Assembly (NCBI GenBank): GCA_025765615.1
Contig: JAIVFJ010000032.1
Coordinates: 189,001-253,000 of the forward strand
Length of the DNA stretch: 64,000 bases
Direction: 5' to 3'
Origin: Zopfochytrium polystomum
Lineage: Eukaryota > Chytridiomycota > Chytridiomycetes > Chytridiales > Chytridiaceae
Shown: in pieces, positions 53,881-63,765 of the stretch
How positions within the stretch are numbered: the first letter of the stretch is position 1
Layout: each line of letters starts with the position of its first letter
Position numbers and translations under genes: made by a program
Notes under the pieces: generated by a model
The model's database searches: none
What the model was told of the DNA's origin: nothing
The model's input: only the letters and a program-made list of their open reading frames with translations

Positions 53881-55109
53881 AGCCATGAATTGAATTCAAG
53901 GTACAGGGCTTGCAGCAGGGTATGCACACTTTTGTTTCCCAAGCCAAGTCAAAAGTTGAAATAAGTGTTAGCCATTGTGATTCCCAGTTTTCCTGCGCAA
54001 AAGAGACAGGCTCTGTCTCCTGATGGTACTCTTTTTGATATTGTTCATTGTTGTAAGCAGCCCTCTGGTTGTGTGAGATCTCCATGGTCAATTTAGACAG
54101 ACGCTATAGTCCAAGTGGACCTACAAGGCATACAACTGCGTTTTATGCAGCAATTGTCCCAATTTAATCATGAAGGTAGCCATAGCAGAAGGTTCTGGGC
54201 AAAGGAATTCTTTCTTGGAGCATGGCATGTGGCCACCAGCTGGGCTACCTCCATCTCCACAGCAGCACGACCCATAGACAATCCACCCCAACAAATTCTT
54301 TCAGGTGGCGTTGCTGGGAGACATAATGACACCCTACTCCAGCAATGGAGGTAGTGGGGCTCAAACCCACGGCATCTGGCATGCAAAGCGAGCTATCTAT
54401 CACTGATATATACCCCCCTCATGTCCATGGTTGACTGTAAACTCCAAACCAAAGAAAACTGTCTTAGAGTCCATCAGGGTGCTGGGCTGCTGCGCCAACT
54501 GGCTGCTTCTACATGCTCAACACTCACTGCAACCCAAGGCATCACGCATCAGTACAAGTGGTAGAAGATTCTCTGTTGGGCTAGTTCTTCATGAGTAGCA
54601 AAGATAAAGGGCAGCTGTCAAACGAAAGCAATCTTTTCTATCCTTATAATACACACCACCATTCTCCCCCTCGCACCTCACGGAATCATTGGCGTGGGAT
54701 GCACTGCCTGGTGACAAGGAATGGAACCTGGGGCTAATGCTCCCTCTGCCCCTCTGCTATGACGGAAGGTGTCTCTGTTCTTGTTTCACATAGAACCCAG
54801 CCTGTGCAGAAAGGGTCAGAGACCAACACCTTTCCAAATTTGCCAACTTATCAGCAAGGTTCTGTGTTACACTTCACGCCTTGGCAGCAGTTCTCTAATT
54901 ATTCTAGTTTTGAGATGATGGCATAGACTGGGAACCATGGGAAGGGTGCATCAGGGCATGATATGCTTGAATCAAATCTAGCTAAGTGTCTGGCAGAGGG
55001 GGGTTTACAGCAAAATCCAACAGTCAGAGATCCCTCAAGTGGGAGATGCCAGTACTACTTATTGGTGGCAATGATTGCCAGCTGCTGGGCTAAATGTGCA
55101 TTGCGCAAT
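53881..55109. other. Spacer around the tRNA-Ala gene
   Basis: Apart from the tRNA at 54346-54417 no gene or repeat is recognised; short frames only. Confidence 0.4.
54346..54417 (-). tRNA. tRNA-Ala (TGC), slightly diverged
   Basis: Acceptor GGGGGTA/TACCTCC, anticodon loop TTTGCAT (TGC), T-arm GTGGG-TTTGAGC-CCCAC, discriminator A. One mismatch in the anticodon stem and an atypical B box (GGTTTGAGCCC). Confidence 0.7.
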
Positions 55110-55192
55110 TGAGCAGAGTGGGATGCAAACCCACGCCTCTGGGGAGACCAGAGCTGTAATCTGGTGACTTAGGCTGACTTGGCCATCTGCCC
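55110..55192 (-). tRNA. tRNA-Leu-like with anticodon ACA (probable pseudogene)
   Basis: Same acceptor and T-stem as the Leu gene at 52078 (GGGCAGA/TCTGCTC, GTGGG/CCCAC) and a class II variable arm, but the anticodon loop reads TTACAGC and the T-loop TTTGCAT is non-consensus. Likely a decayed paralogue. Confidence 0.5.
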
Positions 55193-55604
55193 ATGGACAT
55201 GCAGCCATCTGCTTCTGGTCTACTCTGGCAACTGCACTTTGGTCTTGCTGCACATGTTGTGCTACTGCTTGTGAATCCCAACAGTTGCACACACTTCATT
55301 CCCTAGTTTGCAAGTTTGTACAAATTTGGCTCTTTTTTCAAAAGGCAAACTGTGGGCTGAGCGTTGTTGGCCATTGCACGTATTGCAGGTGTGTCTCCAC
55401 TCATTGGGTGCAACCTACCGCAGTCCTTTGAACCTCCTCAAATATGTCAGTTCATGTTGGCATTCTGTGACTTTGGTGGGGTTTGCTCAAAGAAGGGCAG
55501 GGCAGGGCCATTACAGGAAACTGAGATGATAGGCAGATGCTTTATTCCACGCTGCCCCAGCGAGTGTCCAGCATGCATGAGTCGGCGTCCTGCAGCTGCT
55601 GCTG

Positions 55605-55676
55605 CTCCCAGTCCGGGAATTGAACCTGGGTCTACCCTGTTTCAGGGGGTGATACTAGCCACTATACTGACTGGGA
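55605..55676 (-). tRNA. tRNA with Asp/Glu-like body and GAA anticodon
   Basis: Acceptor TCCCAGT/ACTGGGA, D-region GTATAGTGGCTAGTAT and T-region GGTTCAATTCCCGG are those of tRNA-Asp/Glu, with discriminator G, but the loop CTGAAAC gives anticodon GAA (Phe codons). One mismatch each in anticodon and T-stems. Confidence 0.65.
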
Positions 55677-55695
55677 CAGGTCAGACTTACCCTGG

Positions 55696-56112
55696 AGATG
55701 TTAGGCGATACTGACTGGTTAGCAGCAAGAGGCACAAGACAGACCTGAACCTATTGTGACTGTCACTTATTGTTCTACACGATGCCCATGGGGAGAGCAA
55801 GCCACTGCCAATGCAGACCTGGGCGCTGGCTTGCACTGTTGACAAATACTCTGAGTTTTAAGTGGAACGGAAACCCAGTGTAAACAGTTTTCTTCCTCCT
55901 CTGCTCAGCAGATAATATAGGAGAGGTTTTTACCCTGTGCCAGTCACACCCCCCTTGCGACTATTACAGCATGTTTGTCATCATTATGTATCAATTATTC
56001 ATAACAGAGTTTTTTTCTCTTTCTTTCCAAGTTGGGGAGAAGGACCCACCCACAAACAGACATCTCCACTTTATTCACTCCTTCCACTCCCTCACTCAGA
56101 GTAGACTGTTTA
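55696..56112 (+). repeat. Interspersed 0.4-kb repeat, copy C
   Basis: Closely matches copy A end to end. Its left end lies about 20 bases upstream of the 5' end of the minus-strand tRNA at 55605-55676. Confidence 0.78.
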
Positions 56113-56929
56113 CAGGAGAGACTGTCCTCATCTTGTGTTTGTCATGACTCTTCAACTGAACGTAGAGTTGCAGAGTTGCAGAGTTGCAGCAGAGTAGCAG
56201 AGTGGCAGAGCAGAGCAAAGAGTTCAGGGAGTGCACTCCAGGGGACCATGACTACGCTACTCTCTGACTTTCAGACTCTCAGACTCTGCAACTTGGCAAC
56301 TCAACCCCACTGGCAACTCTGCAAATCTGCAACCAGGCAACTCCACGGCTTTCGCCACAGAAACTCTCAACTCTAGTCCCAGTCCGGGAATGCGCGAAGA
56401 AGGAAAAATCGGGGCACGGCCGCTGGGAGTTAAAAAAAAAAACGGGTGAAATAAAAGGAATGATGTAGTCTTAGAGCACTGCCGAAAAAATTGGTGGCAA
56501 TCTGGGAACTAAAACCTGGGTACGATGGAAGCGAACGCTTTTTCTCCGTACGATGTCGACGACGTCATTGCACTGCAAAGAAGAAAAAACAAAAGGGGAA
56601 AAGATAGAACAAAGTATGATGCCACGAAGGAGAAGGACGGGAAAATCTGTAGAATAGGAACAAAAAAAAAACAACAAAAATTCACAAGAAATTTATCACA
56701 GTCGCGCGAGAGGTGGGGCGAGGGATCGGGAGGGGGGTAAGATTCCTTTCCAAAAAAATAGAACGAGAAGAAAAGAATTACACAGAACTTTTTTTTTTTT
56801 TTCCTTCTGAATGAATGTGCAAAAATGGGGTGCTTCGATTCGGGTGTCGGTTATGTTTAGCATGCAGCCCGACAAAGCGACGCCGCTCAGGGGGAAGGGG
56901 TGAAACTGGGGGTCTGCCGCCCAGCTTGA
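56113..56929. other. Spacer with short GCAGAGTTGCAGAGT-type repeats
   Basis: Imperfect AGAGTTGCAG units at 56165-56215 and CAACTCTGCAAATCTGCAA-type sequence at 56290-56350, roughly complementary to each other. No gene recognised. Confidence 0.45.
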
Positions 56930-57640
56930 TCACGCAACCTGGCCGACGGCGTAGAGCCAATTGTGGTAGCTCTGCAACTCCTGGAACTCGTCGCGCGCGC
57001 GGTCCATAGTGTCCCTGAGTGCGTCTTCGCTGAACAGACCCAGCGCAGCAAGGAGTGGTCCCATAGCGAGGAGAATGGTTCGAAGGTGTTGGTAGCAGGC
57101 GTCACTGAGCTGCGGGTCTGAAGGGACGATCTGTTTTTGTTTGTTTTTTTTTGTCTGCAAGTCAAGAGAGTGCCGGGAAGGCTGCAGGTGAAAGTGACTC
57201 ACAGTGATGGCGCGGTTTCCCTCGTCGACAATGCCCAAACCATGGCTGGACAGCAGAACGTCCAGATCGAGAGCGATACGTGCCTTTGCTTTCAGAATAT
57301 CAAAAACGGCGACGGCTGGGTGGTTTTGGAAAATTGTAGTGGGTGAGAAAGGCGCTTGCGTGAACCACAAAGGAGGCTCCTCCTTTCGTGAAGTTTGAAA
57401 CAAAGAACGTAAAAAGCAAAAAATATAGTACCAGCATCGTTGAGCGACCTCCCAAACGGCCCGCATCGCTGTATGATGACGTAAGGCTCGTAGAGCTCGA
57501 CGAATCCGCCGGGGCGAACGACGCGCTTGAACTCTGTCAAGATGCTGTTCGTTTCCTTGGCGGGCTGTGCAATCAAGACCCCGAAGGAGTGGAGAAGATC
57601 GAAATGTTTGTCAGGGACTTGAGAATGTTTGGTTTTTTGG

Positions 57641-57673
<33 letters not shown>

Positions 57674-58536
57674 GCGTGTTGCGTTTTGCGTGAAGGGCGG
57701 CAATGCGTTTGCCTGTTAGAGGTGCAGTTGATGACGAACGACAAGAAGGAAGGGAACGCCGGTCGAATTGTTACATGGCATGTTCTGCGCGGGGCCACGG
57801 GCTATTGTGACGTTTGTGGGAGCATCCTCCCTTGTGGTGATCGGGTTCTTGTGTGGGGGAAAGACACGGCGGGGTGTCAGTTTTGCATTCTTCCCAACGT
57901 TCAACCGCTGGCCCGGCAAAAAGACAAACAGTCTGCATTGCCTCCTCCACCAAAGGACCCACCCCTCTCTTGCCCCCCACCCCCCATTCCAACCAAACCG
58001 CGACTCACCAACACAACAACCTCGGCGCACGGGTACGCCTTTGCAAACTCGACGGCCCAGGACATTGAGGATCCCGACGCGTCGAGCACGCCGACGGTTC
58101 TGGATTCGCGGGCGGCGGCGTCGAAGATGGCCGGGAGCGGTGCGTGCGCGAGCAAGCCGTCGTAGAGGAGCTTGAAGAGCTCGTAGTTGCTGTCGAACGT
58201 CTGGGGGGTAACAAGGTGTGTCGTCGTTCAGCCATGTGGGTACGTTGTTGTGGGGGGTAGAGGTTGGCGGGTGTGGGGGGGTGGGACACGTGCTTGTGAA
58301 TGTGTCGTGTGTGTGTGTGGGAGTGGTTGGCAAACCGTTTCATAGTTCCCCTGGATGGCAGATCTTGAGATGGCGGCAGCGTCGAGCTGCTGCTGCTGCG
58401 GCAGAGTTGCCGCGAAGGCCGCCTCCGCAGCATCGTTCGAGGCTGCGCCGGCTTCTGCTGGCAGTAGTGGCAAGGAGGAGGAGGAGGAGGGTGCTGAGGC
58501 TGTCGTCGTCGTCGTCGTCGTGGCCATCATCTGCAT
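56930..58536 (-). CDS. LaeA-like class I SAM-dependent methyltransferase
   Basis: About six exons. Exon 58536-58336 encodes a Thr/Ala-rich leader ending in IQGNYE. Exon 58200-58009 has FDSNYELFKLLYDGLLAHAP, VGVLDASGSSMSWAVEFAKA and YPCAEVVVL. The next includes VFPPHKNPITTREDAPTNVT. The exon near 57617 gives DKHFDLLHSFGVL, ILTEFKRVVRPGGFVELYEP and YVIIQRCGPFG. Later exons end with YQHLRTILLAMG and SYHNWLYAVGQVA. Order and motifs match LaeA/methyltransferase-domain regulators of secondary metabolism. Motif I (normally D-x-G-x-G-x-G) reads DASGSSMSW, so cofactor binding may be altered. Internal borders between 57750 and 57920 are approximate; a (GT)n tract lies in one intron. Confidence 0.7.
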
Positions 58537-59299
58537 TGCTCTCGTCGATATTTTGGTTGGGTGGGTGGGTCTGGTGGTGTGAATATGATAGGGGGATAGT
58601 TGAGGCCCCGCTGCTCCCGCTGCTTCCCGGCGTCGTCGGGTCGGGTTTGTGGTGATTGGTGGGTGGTGGGTGGTGGTGTGGTGCTTCTGTCGGTCTGTCT
58701 GGGGGATTTTTCTCAATTTGGTGCAAGCAACAAGGAAAGGAAGAAAAGGGTCATGCGAGAATTACCGTCGGTGCAGGGAGTGGGGCGGCACATTTGTTCC
58801 CTTTTTTTCCTCGCAACAAAATGTTTCACCCCAAAAAGAGACATGTCTTGTTCAGAGACAAGCTTTTCTCCTTCTGCAGCTTTAATTGAAGAGAAGAGTC
58901 AGTCTGGGGTCCAGTGTTTGGGAGTCCTCTTGTCTCCGGAAAACAACCATATTGGGATTTTTCTGTAGACAAAGTGTGCCACCATCCAACAACTGTTTTT
59001 GTCGGGACATAAGTGGGAATGGAAAGGCCTTCAGACAGGCCTGTCTCCGTAAGTGAGGAAGGGACATATCACTGCTGACAAAGAACTGTGTGGTTGAAGA
59101 CAGTCTGCGTCTCACGGAATTGGGCAGTTATTTCCAAAGCAAATGCAACCGTGTCCTGTCCACCACGATCAATCGCTGTATACTTGTCAAAACGTGTCCA
59201 CAACTCGTTGTTTCTGCAGCTCCCGCTGTTTCCACTGGTCCTCCTTGCGAAGGGAGCCGTCGTGATCCCTTTGTCCCCCGTGTTACTTACCTTCTTGAA
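58537..59299. other. Intergenic, nothing recognised
   Basis: Upstream region of the methyltransferase. Short frames without domains. Confidence 0.4.
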
Positions 59300-59475
59300 C
59301 GTTCGCCGTCCTTTCAGTCCTCGGAGCCCGCACCATGCGTCACACACAACATCACCAACCATCCAAGTTTCAGTCTTACGCTGCAGCCGCCTCAAAGAGC
59401 GTGGCTGCGACTTTGCCTCTTTCGCCAGTCCATTTTCCCCACTCAATACCCAACACTGTGACAAGCGAGGATTCT
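59300..59475. repeat. Direct duplication, copy 1 (partner 60391-60570)
   Basis: About 170 bases from GTCCTTTCAGTCCTCGGAGCC to CTCAATACCCAACA with few differences between copies, 1.1 kb apart in the same orientation. On the minus strand both encode KAKSQPRSLRR and KTETWMVGDVVCDAWCGLRG in an open frame, so the segment may be an exon, but no family is recognised. Confidence 0.8.
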
Positions 59476-60390
59476 CGTTGAATTGTGACTTGATGCGCTC
59501 TCTCTCATCTGTCTGCAGTAGCTGTACGACGGAGTCGAAATCGCGGCGAAGGTCCTGGATCCTTTCGTCGTGTTTGGTGTCGCCGTCCTTGGGGAGCGGA
59601 ATGGTTATGGGGTGTTGGGAAGGTTGTCTTTGTTGAACTGCCTTATTCTTTTCTAATACCCATTTTGATTTGATTCTTTTCACTCCCTTCCATACCGCTT
59701 CAGAGGTCTCCCAAATAGTATAATAATTGTGGAAAAGGCACGTCTTCCAAACACCCAAACAGTTATCGGTAAGTGTGGCGCATGAAAAGAACAATCAGAC
59801 GACTTGTTTCCCCAATTCACACAAGGCAATTCTGTTTTGGCCCTGCTGCTGCAAGATCCGCGATCGTTCCAAAAAAGAAAAGAAAAGGAACAAAAGAACT
59901 GGACGGCACATTGCTGGGGTAAGGGGCGCGTGTCGAGTACGGCGACAATGTGGTCGGCTCTTTGTGGCAGACCCACTCTAGATGGGCCGGTGGTGGAAGG
60001 ATGACGATCGAGGCCCCCCTCGGTGGAGGCGCCATCAACTAAAGAATGGGAAGAGTTTGTTGGCGTCCTGACACGGGAGGCGGCCGTAGTTGCGGGTGGA
60101 GGAGCTGGTGGGCGCACTCAGAGCAACAGGACGGTAACCGCGACCGCGACCTCGACCGTGACCGAGACGGCCATCGCGGTCAGCAGGCGTCGGGCTCGAG
60201 GTACTTGTTGACGGTGGCGAGCACACAGACTCTGCGGTGGCAGCGCAGTGCTCGCCAGGCCACCGCACAGGCAGCGGGCGGCAACAGCAGTTGCAAAAAT
60301 GACGAGAAGGATGATGGCGGCAGGGGCAAAGGTGCTTCCCGTTGTTGGTTGTTGTGCCAGTTGCTGCTTCGTGCTTCTTTTCCAACACTG
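59476..60390. other. Spacer between the duplicated segments
   Basis: Short frames on both strands, no domain seen. A minus-strand frame near 59640-59470 (IQDLRRDFDSVVQLLQTDER) is coiled-coil-like. Confidence 0.35.
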
Positions 60391-60570
60391 CCGTACGGCG
60401 TCCTTTCAGTCCTCGGAGCCCGCACCACGCGTCACACACAACATCACCAACCATCCAAGTTTCAGTCTTACGCTCCAGCCGCCGCAAAGAGCGTGGCTGC
60501 GACTTTGCCTTTCGCCAGTCCATTCCCCCCGCTCAATACCCAACATCTTGTCAAGCGAGATTCAGGAGCT
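60391..60570. repeat. Direct duplication, copy 2
   Basis: Partner of 59300-59475; one copy has CTTTGCCTCTTTCGCC where the other has CTTTGCCTTTCGCC, a 2-base indel that changes frame. Confidence 0.8.
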
Positions 60571-60641
60571 TTCTGCCTCGCCATCACCGCCGGCTGCTGA
60601 GAATTCACCACTTGAACAAAAAACTTCCACACTCACCAGCA

Positions 60642-61370
60642 TGACCCACGTCGTTCCGCTGACCCGGCTGGCGGGTACCTCCACGCCCAGAAGTCTCTCT
60701 GATTTGAAGGAAACTGTCACGTTTGAAAGCTTGGAGGCGATCGGTGAGAAGTTTTTGGCAAAAAATATTAGTAATATTCTGCTGAGTGTCTCTCCAATAT
60801 TGGTCCTTGTGCAGGACAACTGGACGGAGGTCCCGTCTATTACGATTGAGAGCGCAGCTCCTCGAACGGTTGGTTGACCTTTCCTTGGTTACGCAAAAGT
60901 GTTGCTAAATGTTTGTTATCCCCAGCGATGACACTAAATGGCGTTCGACTGTCGTTCGTTCTTGACTTTGTGAAAGCTTGCGCTCAATTCCATCCGTAAC
61001 TTTATCGCCCACCGCCAATTCTATTGGTTCCGCCGAAGCGCCTGCAAAATCAATTGATGGCTCCGAATCTGTCAATGAGAGGAGCCCACGTGATGTTGCG
61101 CGACTGGAGGCCGCCCAGTGGTCGCATGTGTTTGATTATTTACACAGAGCACAAGCTTACTGACTCAAGACAAAGAATCCTTCCATAAGCCAATTTCATG
61201 CAGCCAGAGCTATGGTGGAGGAATTGATGGAGGACTACTTGAAAAATTAGCCTGCACAAGGGTGCAAGTAGTAGGGTTGAAACACCTCCTAGACAACAGC
61301 CCAATAAAGTTAGTTTTAGCCTATTATTTGCTTTCCCTCACTCTAGGGCCCAGATTCCAGGGTCAAAGGA
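60642..61370 (+). other. Possible small exons, unrecognised
   Basis: MTHVVPLTRLAGTSTPRSLS with DLKETVTFESLEAIG precedes a GTGAGA donor at about 60744 and an acceptor at 60813. Joining gives GGQLDGGPVYYD and a stop. Too short to assign. AT-richer sequence leads into the WD40 fragment. Confidence 0.22.
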
Positions 61371-61976
61371 GTGAGTATAGTCTCACACTCTGATGATGTC
61401 AACTCTGCAGCATTCAGTCCTGATGCGCAGTTTGTTGTGTCTGGAAGTGCTGACAAGATGGTCAAGATTTGGAATGTATCCACTGCCAGTGGTTATTTAA
61501 GAACCAATGCACACTGGCTGTTGATGCACAACCTCAATGGTTTGACTTTCAGAGTATCTAATGGATTCAGTGCTGATTGGCGATCTGTTGATTTGGGGGA
61601 CCTGGATGGAGGAGCAAATCGCATTGAGCTTGCATCTGCACTCAAATTAAAAGAGAATACTGGGCTTTCTGGAGCCATCTCTTGCAATCAGAAATCAAGT
61701 TTTTGTGTTCGTGATGTGTCAGGGAAGAAGCTGCAGGATGGCCAAACTGCTTCTGTTTCTGTTATAAATATGGTGTTTGGTTCTCTCCCATCAGCACCAA
61801 AGTTATTTGCTGGCTTCCTCCTGAATTTCGAGGTGACCAGCAACTCCTCACCAAACATTCTATTCTTCTTCTTGGCAGTGGCTTTTCTTATGTCATTCAG
61901 TTTTGATTTTGCTTCTGTTACAGAAAGAGTGGATTTTTTAATGATACTTCGGAGGTTGTGGTGCTGTGTAGCTTGA
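61371..61976 (+). pseudogene. C-terminal WD40 fragment of a third NLR-like gene
   Basis: One WD40 unit (VNSAAFSPDAQFVVSGSADK, MVKIWNVSTASG) is followed by LNGLTFRVSNGFSADWRSVD, IELASALKLKENTGLSGAIS and SFCVRDVSGKKLQDGQTASV, aligned with the 3' part of the gene at 32536-37142 and with its displaced end at 32136-32410. The frame then differs by one base (INMVFGSLPS versus NNGVWFSPTS). All upstream TIR/NACHT parts are missing. Similarity continues into the 3' untranslated region. Confidence 0.75.
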
Positions 61977-62064
61977 CAGGGTGACTTAAAGGCTCCGAAA
62001 ATTGTTGTTAAAGCATTGCATTTTCATGCAAGACAATAAACCTAGACATATAGATCCAGAGCTC

Positions 62065-62420
62065 ACTATCAAGTCCACACTATCAAGCGCAATATCAAGT
62101 CCATAATGAGTCAATTTTGTGTCTTCTTGATTTTTGTTTTTGTCAATTTTATTGTTGTAAAGGTTCTCATGCACTTTAGAGTCCACGCATATGGACCCAA
62201 TGTGGGCTCACATGAGGCCAAGTCTAACTGCGTTTTTTTTGTCAATTTTTTCATTTTGTTATTGTTTTCGACCAGGGCCAAAAAAACTAAGTCCACACCC
62301 ACCCACACTTTGAGCTCTCCCACTGGCAGAAAGACCATGTTATACGACGCTCTAAGCATCCCATCTCTAAGCTAGAATTGCAAGAGGATTCTGAATCTGC
62401 AAAAAAGTGTGGGTTGGTTA
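62065..62420. repeat. Interspersed repeat, copy 2 (partner 39605-39820)
   Basis: Same landmarks as copy 1, interrupted by about 100 extra bases (TTTTTGTCAATTTT-type A/T-rich sequence). Confidence 0.65.
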
Positions 62421-63244
62421 GTAAGATGGAGGAGATATGGTGATTTTTTAACTGGGGTTAGACACTCCTGCTTAGTAAATCTTTCCAGGGCTGCAGCCCA
62501 CCGCCTCTTCGACACCATAGTTGTGCTCTACACGTATGGATTGCATAGAGGGGCTTACCTTCCTTAATCCTAACCCAATTTGTTCATTTTGTTATTGTTT
62601 TTTCTTTGCCTTATGAGCGCAATGTAGAAGGAGGGCCATAACCCTACGTCCACAACAACCCCTTCCTAATTAGGAATGATGGTGAGCCTTCCACCCTGCC
62701 CTCCCCTGCCCCACCAGCGTCGGCCTGCGTCGTACTCGGAGCTGCTGAAGAAGGACAACCCAACAATTCCGTCTAAAGCTTGCGCTGGTGCTGTTGTGCG
62801 CATCCGAGCTCAGCAGCTGGATTGCCAGGTGCTCATAAGTGTGCAGGATCCGTGCCAGGCTGTTTGACACCATGCTTTTGCTGCCACCGCCACACCAATG
62901 ATCAGCAGCTTGTTGATAAACCCTCGCAGTGTGCTTAGTGCTTCACTTGGAACTCCAGGACGCCAAGGTTCTTCAGGAGAAAGTGACAGCTACGCCGTCC
63001 GCTCCCCGCATCAGGCATAAGCCAGTCCCACGCAGACGGATGCAGTTAAGGGGTTGCTAAGCACTGCTCCACCCAGCGTTCATGGCTTAGAGCATAAGAG
63101 ATGAGAAATGCTTGGATTCTCGTTCTGGACTGAGGGACATGTCAGGCCAACATGAACAAATAGGGATATCAATAATATGAGAATCAAGAAGTTTCTCTTC
63201 TAAATTAAGAAACTCAGTTACCTGTCAACATCTTGTTGCTTTAA
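62421..63244. other. Intergenic, short match to the 40-kb repeats
   Basis: GACACCATAGTTGTGCTCTACACG near 62510 resembles the 39900/40222 repeat pair. A short frame at 62676-62867 (YSELLKKDNPTIPSKACAG) is unsupported. Confidence 0.35.
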
Positions 63245-63605
63245 CAACTCCAACCTCAACCTTCGGTCATTATGGTAACCTCAACACAGAACGTTATGAA
63301 AGGCTCCTCGTCTTCATCCCCGTCGAACCCCCAACGCTTCAGGTCGTGGGAATTGCCCACCTGGGACAATCACTTCACAAAATGAGTACAACCTCAGTCT
63401 CAGCAAGCTTCGGGTCGACCACGAAGTTGGTCAGCGATCACGACAAAGCTCTCAGGGTTAGGGTTTTGCTGCTGAGCGCAGGACGTAAAGGGCATGGAGC
63501 AGCTCGAGATCAAAACCGTCTTCCAACGACTCAAATGGGTTCAGGAACGGTACGCTCTCAACGACAGTAAGGGGTTACATTTCGTGCTTCTAGAGCAGGC
63601 GCCTG
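63245..63605 (+). CDS. Possible exons of an unrecognised gene
   Basis: Three protein-like stretches line up with splice-like borders: GHYGNLNTERYERLLVFIPV with EPPTLQ (followed by GTCGTG), YNLSLSKLRVDHEVGQRSRQ, and after GAGCGCAG, VKGMEQLEIKTVFQRLKWVQ with YALNDSKGLHFVLLEQAPE and a stop at 63589-63591. No family recognised. Confidence 0.3.
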
Positions 63606-63611
63606 AGTAAG

Positions 63612-63765
63612 TTTTTTTTATTTTTTTTTTATTGTTCCAGCCCCAGAGGGGCTGTCAGAAAGAGAAAGAGCCATCAACAGTGAACCGTAATGGACTACGT
63701 CCAGGTATCACCTCAGCAAACCCACCCCATGCACTACGGACTTACAGGGTCATCAGGCATCTCCA
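63612..63765 (-). mobile_element. 3' end of a non-LTR retroelement, copy 2
   Basis: Matches 42876-43023. On the minus strand the hairpin reads CAGCCCC-TCT-GGGGCTG, then GAACAAT and an A-rich tail. Substitutions in the stem relative to copy 1 keep pairing. Confidence 0.7.

Noticed and set aside
54690..54775. Possible tRNA on the minus strand (CCCAGGTTCCATTCC)
   Set aside because: Only the B-box-like string fits; no acceptor or anticodon stem.
63448..63466. TTAGGG-like telomere repeat
   Set aside because: Only GGGTTAGGG occurs once; no array.
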